Source: Microcaldota archaeon (GTDB lineage: Archaea; Micrarchaeota; Micrarchaeia; Micrarchaeales; Micrarchaeaceae). From it: a stretch of DNA of 37,904 nt. Shown one piece after another: positions 24,242 to 32,833 of this stretch. The position numbers and the translations under genes were made by a program. The DNA is taken from the NCBI GenBank assembly GCA_021797575.1, contig JAJZZN010000018.1, forward strand, positions 1 to 37,904, in the 5' to 3' direction. Each line of letters begins with the position of its first letter. The first letter of the stretch is position 1. The notes below the pieces were generated by a model. That model ran no database searches. It was not told where the DNA came from and worked only from the letters and a program-made list of their open reading frames with translations.

Positions 24242-26743
24242 ATGGAGCCGCTTAATATATGGCATTTGCGCATTGGTTTTATGGAAGGCTTAAACAATCC
24301 TGATGAGAGTGTATTCGAGAATATCACCGAGAGGGTTGAGGAGGCAGTCGAAGAGGCGCCACTTGGCGGAAAAGAAGAGCCAAGCCGCAGAAGACACGCA
24401 CATGGCGACGATGCAATCGAATCCTTCGCGAAGAGGTACAGGCTGTACATACTCGGGATAGCAGTATTGGCCATACTCATAACTGGAGTGTATCTGAGGA
24501 CAACGATGCTGCATTTCCAGGGATTCTTCGAGCCTGACGGCTTCTACCATTACGCAGTGATGATGCAGGCTGTGCACAACGGCTTTGCAATACCGCTGAC
24601 AAACAGGTTTTCCGGCTTCCCTACGCATTTCCCTGTCACAGAGCCGGACGGCCTTTACTATGTTACTCTAGTGCCGTATTACTTCCTGCGCTTCTTCGGC
24701 CTGTCCGTATATGATATAGGGAGGGGAGTGCCTGTGGCGTTCGGCCTCCTTGATACCATAGCCACTTACTTCATAGTCAAGCGCATAGTAAACAACAAGT
24801 ATCTCGCGGTGCTGGCAATGGCTTTCGTAGCTGCTTCTGGAGGTGACATCGCGAGGACTGCTGCCCTGGTGTATAGGGGGGATGGATTCATAACCATATT
24901 CCTGCTGATAGCCCTTCTGTTCGTGTTCGAGGCGCTCAGGATAGATAAGGCTAATGACAGGAAGAAGTATTATTACATGATAGCTGCAGTGGTAGTACTC
25001 GGAATAGGCACTGTCGTATGGAACGGAGCTCCATTCATAATAGTCGTGTACATGCTCTCTATGCTGCTGCTTGTGATATACGGGTTCATAAAAGCGAATA
25101 AGCAGCTGCTGAGAGACACTGCGATAATGTCGGCGCTGCTCATAGTCACATACGTAATACAGCACCTGTGGATGTACGCATACTTCATTAGAGTTGATCA
25201 GGCCTTCTCAAGCTGGCACTTCTTCCTGTTCTACCTGCCTATCATCATAGGCGCAGCGCTGGCGTATTATATAGTGGAGAAGCGCGACAGCAATGCGGTG
25301 CTCACACTGCTCGCAGGCAATGCAAAGAGCAGGCTATACGTAATAGTTATCGTCGCGCTGGTGCTGATTGCAGTACTGTCTACTGTGTTTTATAGTTACT
25401 TCCTGAGGATTGCCGGAGGGGACGGCTTGGTAATAGCGCACGGGTCGCTTAACAAGAGCATACAGGAGCTCACCCCTCCAACATTCGGCTTCCTCTGGGC
25501 GAGCTTCAACCTCGAGCTGTTCCTCGCTCCTTTCACGCTGCTGTTCTACATACTTTTCAACTACACTTATGTATCTTCGAAGTTCAGCACCGCTTTCATG
25601 CCGGTGGTAGGCATGCTTATAGGCTTCCTGCTGTTCGCGGCAATCGCGCTCTACAGGAAGAGAATATTCACCGAGAAGCATTCCGACGAGTATTTCATAA
25701 TAATACTCGCGTATTTCGCGGCAACGATGTACCTGCAGGCCAATGCGGTGAGGTTCAATTCCCTTGTCGCTGTGCCAATAGCGATACTCTCTGCCATGTC
25801 CGTATACGCGATAGGCAGGTTCATATACGACAGGAGGATAATGCTTTATGACAGGTTCAAGGCAGTCAACCTGTATTACCTGCTTATACTGATTGTAGTT
25901 GCGCTAATAGTGTATTACACTTCGCTGGGGAGCAATGCATTCGCCCAGGCTGACGGCATAGACCAGTATTTCCTCAACGCTACAGTATGGATGCGCAACA
26001 ACACCCCTGCGAATGCGACGTTCCTGACCATATGGCCTGATGGGAGCGTCATAGAGGGATGGGGCAACAGGACGAGCCTTACGGACAGCGTAGGCGGGCA
26101 GAACGGCCCGCTCATAGCGGGCTTCGCGCGCTTCCTATTCAATGACAGCGACAACCCGCAGTACCTGTACAGCGTGGGCAAGCCTGATTACATATTTGCC
26201 AGGCCCTACTGGTTCCAGCTCTCCGCAGGCATAGCCGAAGAGGGCGGCATCAATACCTCTGGATACGGACTGAATATCATGAATGCACTGCAGCCAGTGT
26301 ACAACAGCACGACCAATACCGATTACTACCAGTTCATATCCAACGCAATGAAGTCGCTTCTCATAGTGCACATAGCGGCTAACGGCACAAAGAGCATAGG
26401 GGCTTATATAGGTGCGCCGAACGGCACATCATACGATCCGATAAACCGCGTGCTGTTCTACGACGAGCAGAGCGGCGCGTATGCATTCTCAAACATATCA
26501 GACAAGTATGTCAACTATACACTTTTCATACCATATATGCCGACAAGCTCTGGAGTAAGCATATCTACAGGGATACTTCTCGGGCCGAAGCTCTTGGACA
26601 GCAACTTCTTCAAGCTGGTCATGTTATGCACAGACGGGGCATCGTGCCCGTATGACAACAGCGACGTTACTTTGACCCCGGTATATGTCAATCCGGATGC
26701 TAGGATATACAAAGTAACATACCTCAATGCGAATTATAGCTGA
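24242..26743 (+). CDS. aglB: STT3/AglB-like oligosaccharyltransferase with altered WWDYG motif
   Basis: This 833-residue protein has a cytoplasmic N-terminus (about 1-70), about 12 membrane helices to residue 560, and a C-terminal outside domain. It fits the STT3/AglB subunit that transfers lipid-linked glycan to Asn in N-x-S/T. The first outer loop has FEPDGFYHYAVMM with Asp99, and the second has ARTAALVYRGDG. The usual WWDYG is IWPDG (597-601), set in the normal context WMRNNTP ... VIEGWGNRTSLTD. The context supports the family, while the changed motif leaves acceptor recognition open. GGAGG (24227-24231) lies 10 nt before the ATG. The adjoining surface genes are rich in sequons. Confidence 0.85.
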   Translation: MEPLNIWHLRIGFMEGLNNPDESVFENITERVEEAVEEAPLGGKEEPSRRRHAHGDDAIESFAKRYRLYILGIAVLAILITGVYLRTTMLHFQGFFEPDGFYHYAVMMQAVHNGFAIPLTNRFSGFPTHFPVTEPDGLYYVTLVPYYFLRFFGLSVYDIGRGVPVAFGLLDTIATYFIVKRIVNNKYLAVLAMAFVAASGGDIARTAALVYRGDGFITIFLLIALLFVFEALRIDKANDRKKYYYMIAAVVVLGIGTVVWNGAPFIIVVYMLSMLLLVIYGFIKANKQLLRDTAIMSALLIVTYVIQHLWMYAYFIRVDQAFSSWHFFLFYLPIIIGAALAYYIVEKRDSNAVLTLLAGNAKSRLYVIVIVALVLIAVLSTVFYSYFLRIAGGDGLVIAHGSLNKSIQELTPPTFGFLWASFNLELFLAPFTLLFYILFNYTYVSSKFSTAFMPVVGMLIGFLLFAAIALYRKRIFTEKHSDEYFIIILAYFAATMYLQANAVRFNSLVAVPIAILSAMSVYAIGRFIYDRRIMLYDRFKAVNLYYLLILIVVALIVYYTSLGSNAFAQADGIDQYFLNATVWMRNNTPANATFLTIWPDGSVIEGWGNRTSLTDSVGGQNGPLIAGFARFLFNDSDNPQYLYSVGKPDYIFARPYWFQLSAGIAEEGGINTSGYGLNIMNALQPVYNSTTNTDYYQFISNAMKSLLIVHIAANGTKSIGAYIGAPNGTSYDPINRVLFYDEQSGAYAFSNISDKYVNYTLFIPYMPTSSGVSISTGILLGPKLLDSNFFKLVMLCTDGASCPYDNSDVTLTPVYVNPDARIYKVTYLNANYS

Positions 26744-26823
26744 TACTTGGCGCAGCGCTGCAGTTATGGCAGGGCATTCTGCAAAAAGCTTTTAGATTTG
26801 CAATGTGTTAAACTATCGATTGC

Positions 26824-27408
26824 ATGAATGAGGTGGCAAACTTTGTTCTATCAGGAAGCGTGCTCGTGATAGCGTTGATGGCGCTCGCTTTCGCCGCGCT
26901 TCTATTCTTCAACGCACAGGGGCGAAACGCAAACGTAATATATGTGACTGCGCCTGAACCTTATACCGCCAACGCCTCCATAGGTGTAAGCATGGGATTC
27001 AGCGTATACATGCATACGCAGGTCATGCTGACCGTAAAAGGCAATGGAACCGATTTCGGCGTAAGCATAGACAGGCCCGGCATACCTTATGGCACACCAA
27101 TAGTATCTGTCAATTCCTCTGCAGTGACGGGCTCTAGCGTGCTCAATTCTTCCATACCGATAGCTGTGGACGCGATTGGCAGCAATGCCTCCATACCCAA
27201 TGCAATCTATGCATCAGGCGTGTATTACGTCCTCGTGACGAGGCTTTATCCAGATACCAGGTATGTAGTAAGATTGCGCGGGAGCTCTGCTCCGGTATGC
27301 ATGCCCGGAAGGGTATGCCCAGATTTTGTAGTAGGAATAAACGATACGTACAACGTTACTACAGGGCCAAATGGCTCGATAGTGAACGTATCAATAAGCG
27401 TGCCGTGA
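26824..27408 (+). CDS. Membrane-anchored glycoprotein-like protein, unknown function
   Basis: I do not recognise this 194-residue protein. It has an N-terminal anchor helix (about 9-32) and a beta-rich outside domain with many sequons (NAS, NGT, NSS twice, NAS, NDT, NVT, NGS, NVS). A Cys pair is spaced CMPGRVC near residue 158. Repeated V/I-alternating strands (YYVLVTRLYPDTRYVVRLRG) suggest an Ig-like or fibronectin-like sandwich. It follows aglB by 80 nt with its own start, so it may share the transcript or have its own promoter. A role in the envelope is inferred from anchor and sequons. Confidence 0.7.
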   Translation: MNEVANFVLSGSVLVIALMALAFAALLFFNAQGRNANVIYVTAPEPYTANASIGVSMGFSVYMHTQVMLTVKGNGTDFGVSIDRPGIPYGTPIVSVNSSAVTGSSVLNSSIPIAVDAIGSNASIPNAIYASGVYYVLVTRLYPDTRYVVRLRGSSAPVCMPGRVCPDFVVGINDTYNVTTGPNGSIVNVSISVP

Positions 27409-27450
27409 TGCGCAGATTTGAGCAGCGTGCTATCGTCTCTGCACTGCCCC

Positions 27451-27975
27451 TTACCAAGGAACTTCCTTGAGCTTGAGCCTGTGCGCTCCCCTGTTTGTGA
27501 GCACGTGGAGCGCTCCTGTCAGCAATATCAGGAATATGATGCCATACACGTCAGGAAAATGCGCATAGCTCAATGGATAAGCTATGATTAGGGCGAATAT
27601 GAAGAAGCCGTACTGGTCCATTATGGGCAAGCTCTTGCCGGGCTTCATGCCGATCCTGCGCTTTATGAAGCTGCCAAGCAGGTCGCCGATGTTCGCACCT
27701 ATTGTAAGCATTACAGAAGCAAGAAGCATGTACGGCAGGAACAGTGCCTCTATTGCTCCTGCTGCTATCCCGGCTATCATGCTCGAGGCAGTGCCCCTTA
27801 TTGTTTTGTGGTCGCCGAATATCCTCTTGCCATTTATGCTCTTGCCGAAGTCAAGTGGCTTTCTTCCTCCGAATATCACAGGGGCGCCGTTGGCTGCATA
27901 TGCAGGGAATATGAATATTATAGGATATAGCACTGCGGAATAAAGCCAGTATAACCACTCGGGCTGCATGCTCAT
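27451..27975 (-). CDS. carS: CDP-archaeol synthase CarS
   Basis: This 174-residue membrane enzyme joins CTP to unsaturated archaetidic acid to make CDP-archaeol, the activated core lipid for archaeal polar lipids. It shows the CarS pattern AANGAPVIFGGRKPLDFGKSINGKRIFGDHKTIRG and about five membrane helices. GANIGDLLGSFIKRRIGMKPG matches the CDP-alcohol-synthase signature with Asp residues near a helix end. Length is normal. It begins 3 nt after the eS1 gene and is probably the last gene of a uS15-eS1-carS unit. The gene pairs membrane lipid supply with ribosomal proteins on one transcript. Confidence 0.92.
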   Translation of the reverse strand: MSMQPEWLYWLYSAVLYPIIFIFPAYAANGAPVIFGGRKPLDFGKSINGKRIFGDHKTIRGTASSMIAGIAAGAIEALFLPYMLLASVMLTIGANIGDLLGSFIKRRIGMKPGKSLPIMDQYGFFIFALIIAYPLSYAHFPDVYGIIFLILLTGALHVLTNRGAHRLKLKEVPW

Positions 27976-27978
27976 GCC

Positions 27979-28548
27979 TTACTGCTTCAGCTCAAGCTTC
28001 TTCATCTCGACGCGGTTGAGCTGCGTTATGTGCTTCAGCTTTGCATAGAGGTCCGACTGGAGCTTGCCGGATACCACTTCGCTGACTATCGTATCGGCGT
28101 CGTTCTCCTTGGCGTACTGCCCAAGGTACTGGTTGAGCTCCTTCCTTATGCCCATTATCCTTGCATGAGTCTCGCGGCTTGCGGTTACTACTAGCGGCTT
28201 CATGACCATCTGCCTGCCGTCCTTGGTCGTGACCTTCAGCACGGAGTCCGAAAGGCTCCTGTACCTCCTTGCCAGGGAGCGCACATAGCTGAAAAGCAGC
28301 TCTATCCTTATGAGCTTGAGCTGCGCCCTGTCGCCGTTCGCACCCGTTATCCTGAAGAACACGTTGGCAAAAGAGTTCTGCGGGTTCTGCGTCAGCTTGT
28401 CAAGGCCCACGCGTATGTTCCTGCCTACTATCGCCTTCTCGTCGTTCGCAGGCAATTCCGCTATTAGCACGTCGTTGAAGGGCTTCGGCGCATATGCCGA
28501 GAACCATTTCTTGAGCTTCCATTTGTCCGATCCTTTCTGTGTAGCCAT
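27979..28548 (-). CDS. rps3ae: Ribosomal protein eS1 (S3Ae)
   Basis: This 189-residue protein matches archaeal eS1: KKWFSAYAPKPFNDVLIAE at the N-terminus, GRNIRVGLDKLTQNPQNSFANVFFRI, ARRYRSLSDSVLKVTTKDG, and a basic C-terminus. It belongs to the 30S subunit near the mRNA exit. The start is preceded by GTGATT 2 nt before the ATG, the same arrangement seen upstream of other genes here (for example GGTGATT before 36094). It starts 4 nt after the uS15 gene and runs into carS. Confidence 0.95.
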   Translation of the reverse strand: MATQKGSDKWKLKKWFSAYAPKPFNDVLIAELPANDEKAIVGRNIRVGLDKLTQNPQNSFANVFFRITGANGDRAQLKLIRIELLFSYVRSLARRYRSLSDSVLKVTTKDGRQMVMKPLVVTASRETHARIMGIRKELNQYLGQYAKENDADTIVSEVVSGKLQSDLYAKLKHITQLNRVEMKKLELKQ

Positions 28549-28552
28549 TCAA

Positions 28553-29026
28553 TCACGCCTTGCCCTTTATAAGAAGCTCTGCAGTAGCAGGGTCGTACCT
28601 CCACTTTGCCGGAAGTGCGCCTTTCCTTATGTAGTAGCTGGTTAATCTCCATATCTTTGATTCGGTGCGCTTGAGCCTTATGGTGCTGTGCACGTCGCGC
28701 TTGTTCTTGTCTATGTGCTTCCTCATGCGCACAGCCCTCTTCATCAGGTCCATCATGTCTGGCGGTATATCGTTCTTGAAGCCTTTCTCCTCGAGTATCT
28801 TGCCGAGGCGCTTGCCTGTGGCCTGGCGTATGTACTTGACGCCGTGCTCCCTCTTCAGGCGCTCGCCTATCTGCGCCGGGCCAGTGCCCTGCTTGGCGTA
28901 TTCTATTATAAGCTCCTCTATCTTCTCCTTCGGCAGCTCTCCGGAGCCCTTGCCAAAGTCCTTCTCGTCGAGCACCGGCTTCCTCGATTTGGACTTGCCG
29001 TGCTTTCTAGTATGCATCCTAGCCAT
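28553..29026 (-). CDS. rps15: Ribosomal protein uS15
   Basis: This 157-residue protein has the archaeal/eukaryotic uS15 form: an N-terminal extension (MARMHTRKHGKSKSRKP), then LPKEKIEELIIEYAKQGTG, IGERLKREHGV, and the core DVHSTIRLKRTESKIWRLTSYYIRKGALP. It binds 16S rRNA in the 30S platform. It is first in the uS15-eS1-carS cluster. An AAGGTAAA site lies 7 nt before the ATG. A promoter is expected in the 87 nt between this gene and valS. Confidence 0.95.
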   Translation of the reverse strand: MARMHTRKHGKSKSRKPVLDEKDFGKGSGELPKEKIEELIIEYAKQGTGPAQIGERLKREHGVKYIRQATGKRLGKILEEKGFKNDIPPDMMDLMKRAVRMRKHIDKNKRDVHSTIRLKRTESKIWRLTSYYIRKGALPAKWRYDPATAELLIKGKA

Positions 29027-29113
29027 TCAATTTACCTTTTTCAGTGTTATACAAGCGTAATCCGTTTTCGGGCAGAAGCGCCACTCAATATGTTTCATGG
29101 CAAACTATAAAAA

Positions 29114-31555
29114 TCATGCCTCTATCGTTGTGCTGTAGTCATTCGACTTCGAAAGCTTTAGCGCCTTAGCGTTGCAGATGCCCTTGAGCTCCGCCTCCGA
29201 AGCGGCAACAACGCTATAATATGCTTCAGGAACATTTATATTTATAGCTGATATTTCCTTGTTGAGCGATAGCTTCATGCCAGATTTCGCCTTCCTCACG
29301 TCCGAGATTATGATGTTCAGGAATGCGCCTGCATCCTCGTAATCTATGTCTACGATGTTGTTCGCGAATATGACGCCGTTTATCACGTAGTCGGCCTTGC
29401 CGGCCCTCTCCTTGTATTCGGGCATGCTCTGCGCGAATATGCTTGTACTGTTGTCGAGCAGGCGGAATACTTCTTCCGATATGAAAGGCATCACCGGCGC
29501 GAGCATCTTGAGAGAATTCTCGAGAACGTACTTCAGCGTGAATGCGGCAGTGGAGGCGCTCTGCTTCATCTTGCCTGTCTTGTCGTATATCCTGTACTTT
29601 ACGTCTTCCAGGTAGTAATCGCAGAACTCGTGCCAGTAGAAATTTATGAGCTTCGACATCGCTGTGTACAGGTCCATTGAATCGTACGCTGCCCTGACCT
29701 CCTTTATGGTTGCGTTTAGCCTGTTTGTTATCCACACATCGAACACGCCCATGTGCTTCTCGGCGTTTGAAAGGTCGCGCGGCGCTCCGTCCTCGGCGAG
29801 AGCGGTCTTCACGAAAAGCGCAGAATTGTAGAGCTTGTTGACGAACGACTTTGTGTAGTCGAGGTCCTCGTACCTGAACACTTTGTCCTTGCCAGCGCTG
29901 CCGCTCAATGCGACCCAAAGCCTCACCGCATCTATGCCGTACTTGTCAATCAGCTCCTTTGGGCCTACGCCGTTGCCCAGGCTTTTATGCATCTCCTTTC
30001 CGTCAGTGCCGAGTATCATGCCGTGCACGAGTATCCTCTCGAACGGCTTCGAGTCCATAAGCGCCCAGTTCCTGAATATCGTGTAGAACGCCCACGTCCT
30101 CACTATGTCTGTCCCCTGTATCCGGAACGTTGCCGGGTAAGCCTTCTCGAAGAGCTTCTTGTTGTCGGGCCATCCTGCCACAACCAGTGGAGTTATTGAC
30201 GAATCCACCCACACGTCGCACGTGTTCTTCTCTCCCACTATGTCCGTGCTTCCGCACTTCGGGCATTTTGAAACCTTTGATGGCTCTATCGCCGGGTTGA
30301 CTGGCAGGTCCTCCTCTTTCGGAGGTATTATTGTGCCGCAGGAGTTGCAGTACCAGAAAGGCAGAGGAGTGCCGAAGACCCTGTTCCTTGATATGCTCCA
30401 GTCCCATTCTATGTAGTTAGCCCAGTCTATGAGCCTCTGCTTTGCGTATTCTGGTATCCATGTTATACTGTCTGATGATTCTTTTATCCTGTCCGCATAT
30501 TCCTTAGTCTTTATGAACCACTGCACTGATGATATGAGCTCTATCGGCGTCCCGCAGCGGTCGTGCGTCTTCACAGTCTGTACGGTCTTTTCGCGCTTGA
30601 CAAGAAGGCCCATTCCGTCCAGCTCCTTTATTATCGCCTCGCCTGCATCCTTAGATGGCATGCCTGTGAACTTGCCTGCGTTCTTCAGCATGCCCCTCTC
30701 GTCCAGTGCGTCTATGAATGCAAGCTTGTGCTTGTAGAACATCATCACATCGTTCTTGTCGCCGTACGTGCACACCATCTCTGCGCCTGTGCCGAAATCC
30801 TTTTCGACAAGGTCATCCGCTATTACGCTTACCTTGTTGCCGAATATTGGCACCTCCGCCTTCTTGCCTATCATGTGCTTGTACCTGCTGTCATTTGGAT
30901 TTACTGCTATTGCGACGCATGCATGCATCAGCTCGGGCCTTGTAGTTGCTATCTCTATGCTTGCATCTCCCATCTTGAAGTTTATATAGTTGAGATACGA
31001 TTCCCTCTCCAGGTCGTTTATCTCCTCCCTGGCTATCGATGTGTTGCAGTGCGGGCACCACTCTACCGGATGGTTGCTCCTGTATACGAATCCCTTCTCG
31101 TGCATCTTAAGCAACGATAACTGCACCTTCCTCCTGTATTCAGGCGACATGGTCACGTATTCATGGTTGTCGTCGAAGCTCGCGCCCATCGAGAGCATCT
31201 GCTTCCTCATCGCCTGCATGTTTGCCGTGGCTATATCGACACATTTGCTGTAGAATTCTTCGCGGCCGAGGCCTTTGCCGTATTTCTTCTCGACCTGCAT
31301 CTCTGTCGGGAATCCTTGCGTGTCCCAGCCCACTGGATAGAGCACATTGTAGCCCGACATCCTCATGTACCTTGCCATCGAATCGACATAAGATACCCAG
31401 TACGCCTGGCCCATGTGGAGCTCTCCGCTTGTGAAAGGCGGAGGTGTATCTATGACGCACAGCGGCCTGGCCTCGTCATCCTCCTTGAACACGAACAGCG
31501 CACTCTCTTTCCAATACGCCATCCATTCCTCCGTGCTTTTGGTATACATAGACAT
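29114..31555 (-). CDS. valS: Valyl-tRNA synthetase (archaeal type)
   Basis: This 813-residue class I enzyme has the Val-specific PPP (38-40) and HMGQ as its HIGH motif (47-50). A CP1 editing domain includes IATTRPELMHACVAIAV, and the KMSKS position reads EMHKSLGN (521-528). A zinc-like CxxC set (YCNSCG ... CPKCG) lies mid-protein, and there is an anticodon-binding helical region. GWDTQGFPTEMQVEKKYG matches the archaeal ValRS pattern rather than IleRS. It is a little shorter than the family, and the C-terminal coiled coil is minimal. The KMSKS change (Lys to Glu at the first position, Ser to His) is unusual. A TATA-like sequence lies near 31608-31618. Confidence 0.93.
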   Translation of the reverse strand: MSMYTKSTEEWMAYWKESALFVFKEDDEARPLCVIDTPPPFTSGELHMGQAYWVSYVDSMARYMRMSGYNVLYPVGWDTQGFPTEMQVEKKYGKGLGREEFYSKCVDIATANMQAMRKQMLSMGASFDDNHEYVTMSPEYRRKVQLSLLKMHEKGFVYRSNHPVEWCPHCNTSIAREEINDLERESYLNYINFKMGDASIEIATTRPELMHACVAIAVNPNDSRYKHMIGKKAEVPIFGNKVSVIADDLVEKDFGTGAEMVCTYGDKNDVMMFYKHKLAFIDALDERGMLKNAGKFTGMPSKDAGEAIIKELDGMGLLVKREKTVQTVKTHDRCGTPIELISSVQWFIKTKEYADRIKESSDSITWIPEYAKQRLIDWANYIEWDWSISRNRVFGTPLPFWYCNSCGTIIPPKEEDLPVNPAIEPSKVSKCPKCGSTDIVGEKNTCDVWVDSSITPLVVAGWPDNKKLFEKAYPATFRIQGTDIVRTWAFYTIFRNWALMDSKPFERILVHGMILGTDGKEMHKSLGNGVGPKELIDKYGIDAVRLWVALSGSAGKDKVFRYEDLDYTKSFVNKLYNSALFVKTALAEDGAPRDLSNAEKHMGVFDVWITNRLNATIKEVRAAYDSMDLYTAMSKLINFYWHEFCDYYLEDVKYRIYDKTGKMKQSASTAAFTLKYVLENSLKMLAPVMPFISEEVFRLLDNSTSIFAQSMPEYKERAGKADYVINGVIFANNIVDIDYEDAGAFLNIIISDVRKAKSGMKLSLNKEISAININVPEAYYSVVAASEAELKGICNAKALKLSKSNDYSTTIEA

Positions 31556-31610
31556 GGAAAACCCTGAGCATTTTTTATGGGGCCTATAGTTTCCCCAGAT
31601 AAGTAGTGAA

Positions 31611-31630
31611 TATAAAAATAAAAAATAAAG
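31611..31630 (-). terminator. T-rich terminator after the TRAM gene
   Basis: The plus strand is A-rich (ATAAAAAATA-like), giving a U-rich tract on leftward transcripts 34 nt past the TRAM stop. The same AT-rich stretch also contains the probable valS TATA box. Confidence 0.4.
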
Positions 31631-31663
31631 AGTATGCGCCTTTCCCTAAGGTAAACTCGCCGC

Positions 31664-31951
31664 TTACTGTATTATCTCTCCTATTGCGAACCTCGGCTTT
31701 ACCTCGACGATCTTTACCTTAACCTCGTCTCCCTTCTTTGCGCCCTTAACGAAGATCACGAAACGGTCCTTCCTTGCTATTCCGTCTCCCTTCTCGGCTA
31801 CTTCCTCTATTTTCAGCGTTACCTCGTCGCCAACCTTCACAGGCTTTGGTGAGAAGTAATCTGGGTTCATTCTCATGCCAGACCTTTCTCCGCGGCGTTC
31901 ACGCCTCTCTTCATTCATTCCTTGTCCTTCATTATCTCCTTCTTCGTTCAT
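31664..31951 (-). CDS. Small TRAM-domain RNA-binding protein
   Basis: This 95-residue protein has a charged, Arg/Glu-rich N-terminus (about 1-35). A single TRAM domain follows: VKVGDEVTLKIEEVAEKGDGIARKDRFVIFVKGAKKGDEVKVKIVEV, ending RFAIGEIIQ. Stand-alone TRAM proteins are abundant archaeal RNA chaperones, cold-shock-like in role. The TTG at 31966 would add five residues; the ATG at 31951 was chosen. A TATA box at about 32001-32011 predicts a start near 31979. Upstream of it, 31967-32158 holds this promoter and nothing else I can identify. Confidence 0.88.
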   Translation of the reverse strand: MNEEGDNEGQGMNEERRERRGERSGMRMNPDYFSPKPVKVGDEVTLKIEEVAEKGDGIARKDRFVIFVKGAKKGDEVKVKIVEVKPRFAIGEIIQ

Positions 31952-32158
31952 CGAATCCGTACTCAATACGTAGAATTAGCTTTCCGCGTTACTACATATC
32001 ATTTTATATAGGGACGCCTCAGATTTATAATACTTTCTGATTTTACCTTTGATATTTAGGCTTTGGATTGCGGTCACAGGTCTTCCACATCTGCGCTGCC
32101 CTTTTATTTATAGTTAGTATCGTGCGTTTTTGACTGCCGGATATTTTGCCACATGCCA

Positions 32159-32779
32159 TCAGTGCATGCGCTTCAGTGCCTCCCTGTACACCACATAGAG
32201 GAGCAGCGCGAATACGCCCAATGCGGACATGAGAATTACTGCATTGTTCGCATATGTTGATACGTAGAACCCGAAGAGCATTAGGACAAGGTTCCATATG
32301 AATGCGCCAGCTATCGAGTATGCGAAGAACTGCTTCTTGTCCATCCTTGTGAAACCAGCAGGGAAGCTCATTAGCGTCCTCAGAACTGGTATTAGCCTCG
32401 TTATGAACACAGCTGCTACGCCGTTCCTCTCGAACCACTTGTCGAATGAATCCAGCTTCTCCTTGCTTATGCGGAACCTGTGCAGGTGCTTGTACACTAT
32501 GTCCTTGCCTATGTAGTAGCCTATGTAGTAGTCGACGGCAAGGCCGAGTATGCTGCCTGCAAGCGCGGCGAGGAATGCGAACCAGAAGTTGAAGAAGCCT
32601 GCATGCGACAGTGCGCCTGCAAGAGGCATAACAACCTCGCTTGGCACGGGTATCGATGAGCTCTCCAGCGCCATCGCTATGAACAGCGCCATGTAGCCGT
32701 AGGCATGTATGAACTGCTCTATTATCGATGTAGAGCCCGATACGAGCTGCATCAATGAAGAGATTATGCTGAAGAGCAT
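32159..32779 (-). CDS. DedA-family membrane protein
   Basis: This 206-residue protein has about five membrane helices. The DedA/VTT signatures are ALESSSIPVPSEVVMPLAG, GLAVDYYIGYYIG and FITRLIPVLRTLMSFPAGFTRM. Members act in membrane homeostasis, and some are lipid carrier scramblases; which lipid is unknown here. The ATG at 32779 is only 18 nt from the shared TATA centre, so the ATG at 32752 (residue 10) may be the true start if that TATA is used. It is divergent from pelA. Downstream (32043-32158) I see no gene. Confidence 0.9.
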   Translation of the reverse strand: MLFSIISSLMQLVSGSTSIIEQFIHAYGYMALFIAMALESSSIPVPSEVVMPLAGALSHAGFFNFWFAFLAALAGSILGLAVDYYIGYYIGKDIVYKHLHRFRISKEKLDSFDKWFERNGVAAVFITRLIPVLRTLMSFPAGFTRMDKKQFFAYSIAGAFIWNLVLMLFGFYVSTYANNAVILMSALGVFALLLYVVYREALKRMH

Positions 32780-32793
32780 GGAATCCGCATTCT

Positions 32794-32800
32794 TTTATAA
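32794..32800. promoter_or_regulatory. Shared TATA element between dedA-like gene (-) and pelA (+)
   Basis: TTTATAA, the same 7-mer as between prs and serS, predicts a plus start near 32823 (11-nt leader to the pelA TTG) and a minus start near 32771. The minus prediction favours the dedA-like ATG at 32752. Confidence 0.45.
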
Positions 32801-32833
32801 TTCTTGCTAGATAAGTAATAAAAAGGTAGTTTA

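Noticed and set aside
32043-32438. 131-codon minus-strand frame in another frame of the DedA gene
   Set aside because: The DedA frame has clear family motifs; this one has none and no start signal.
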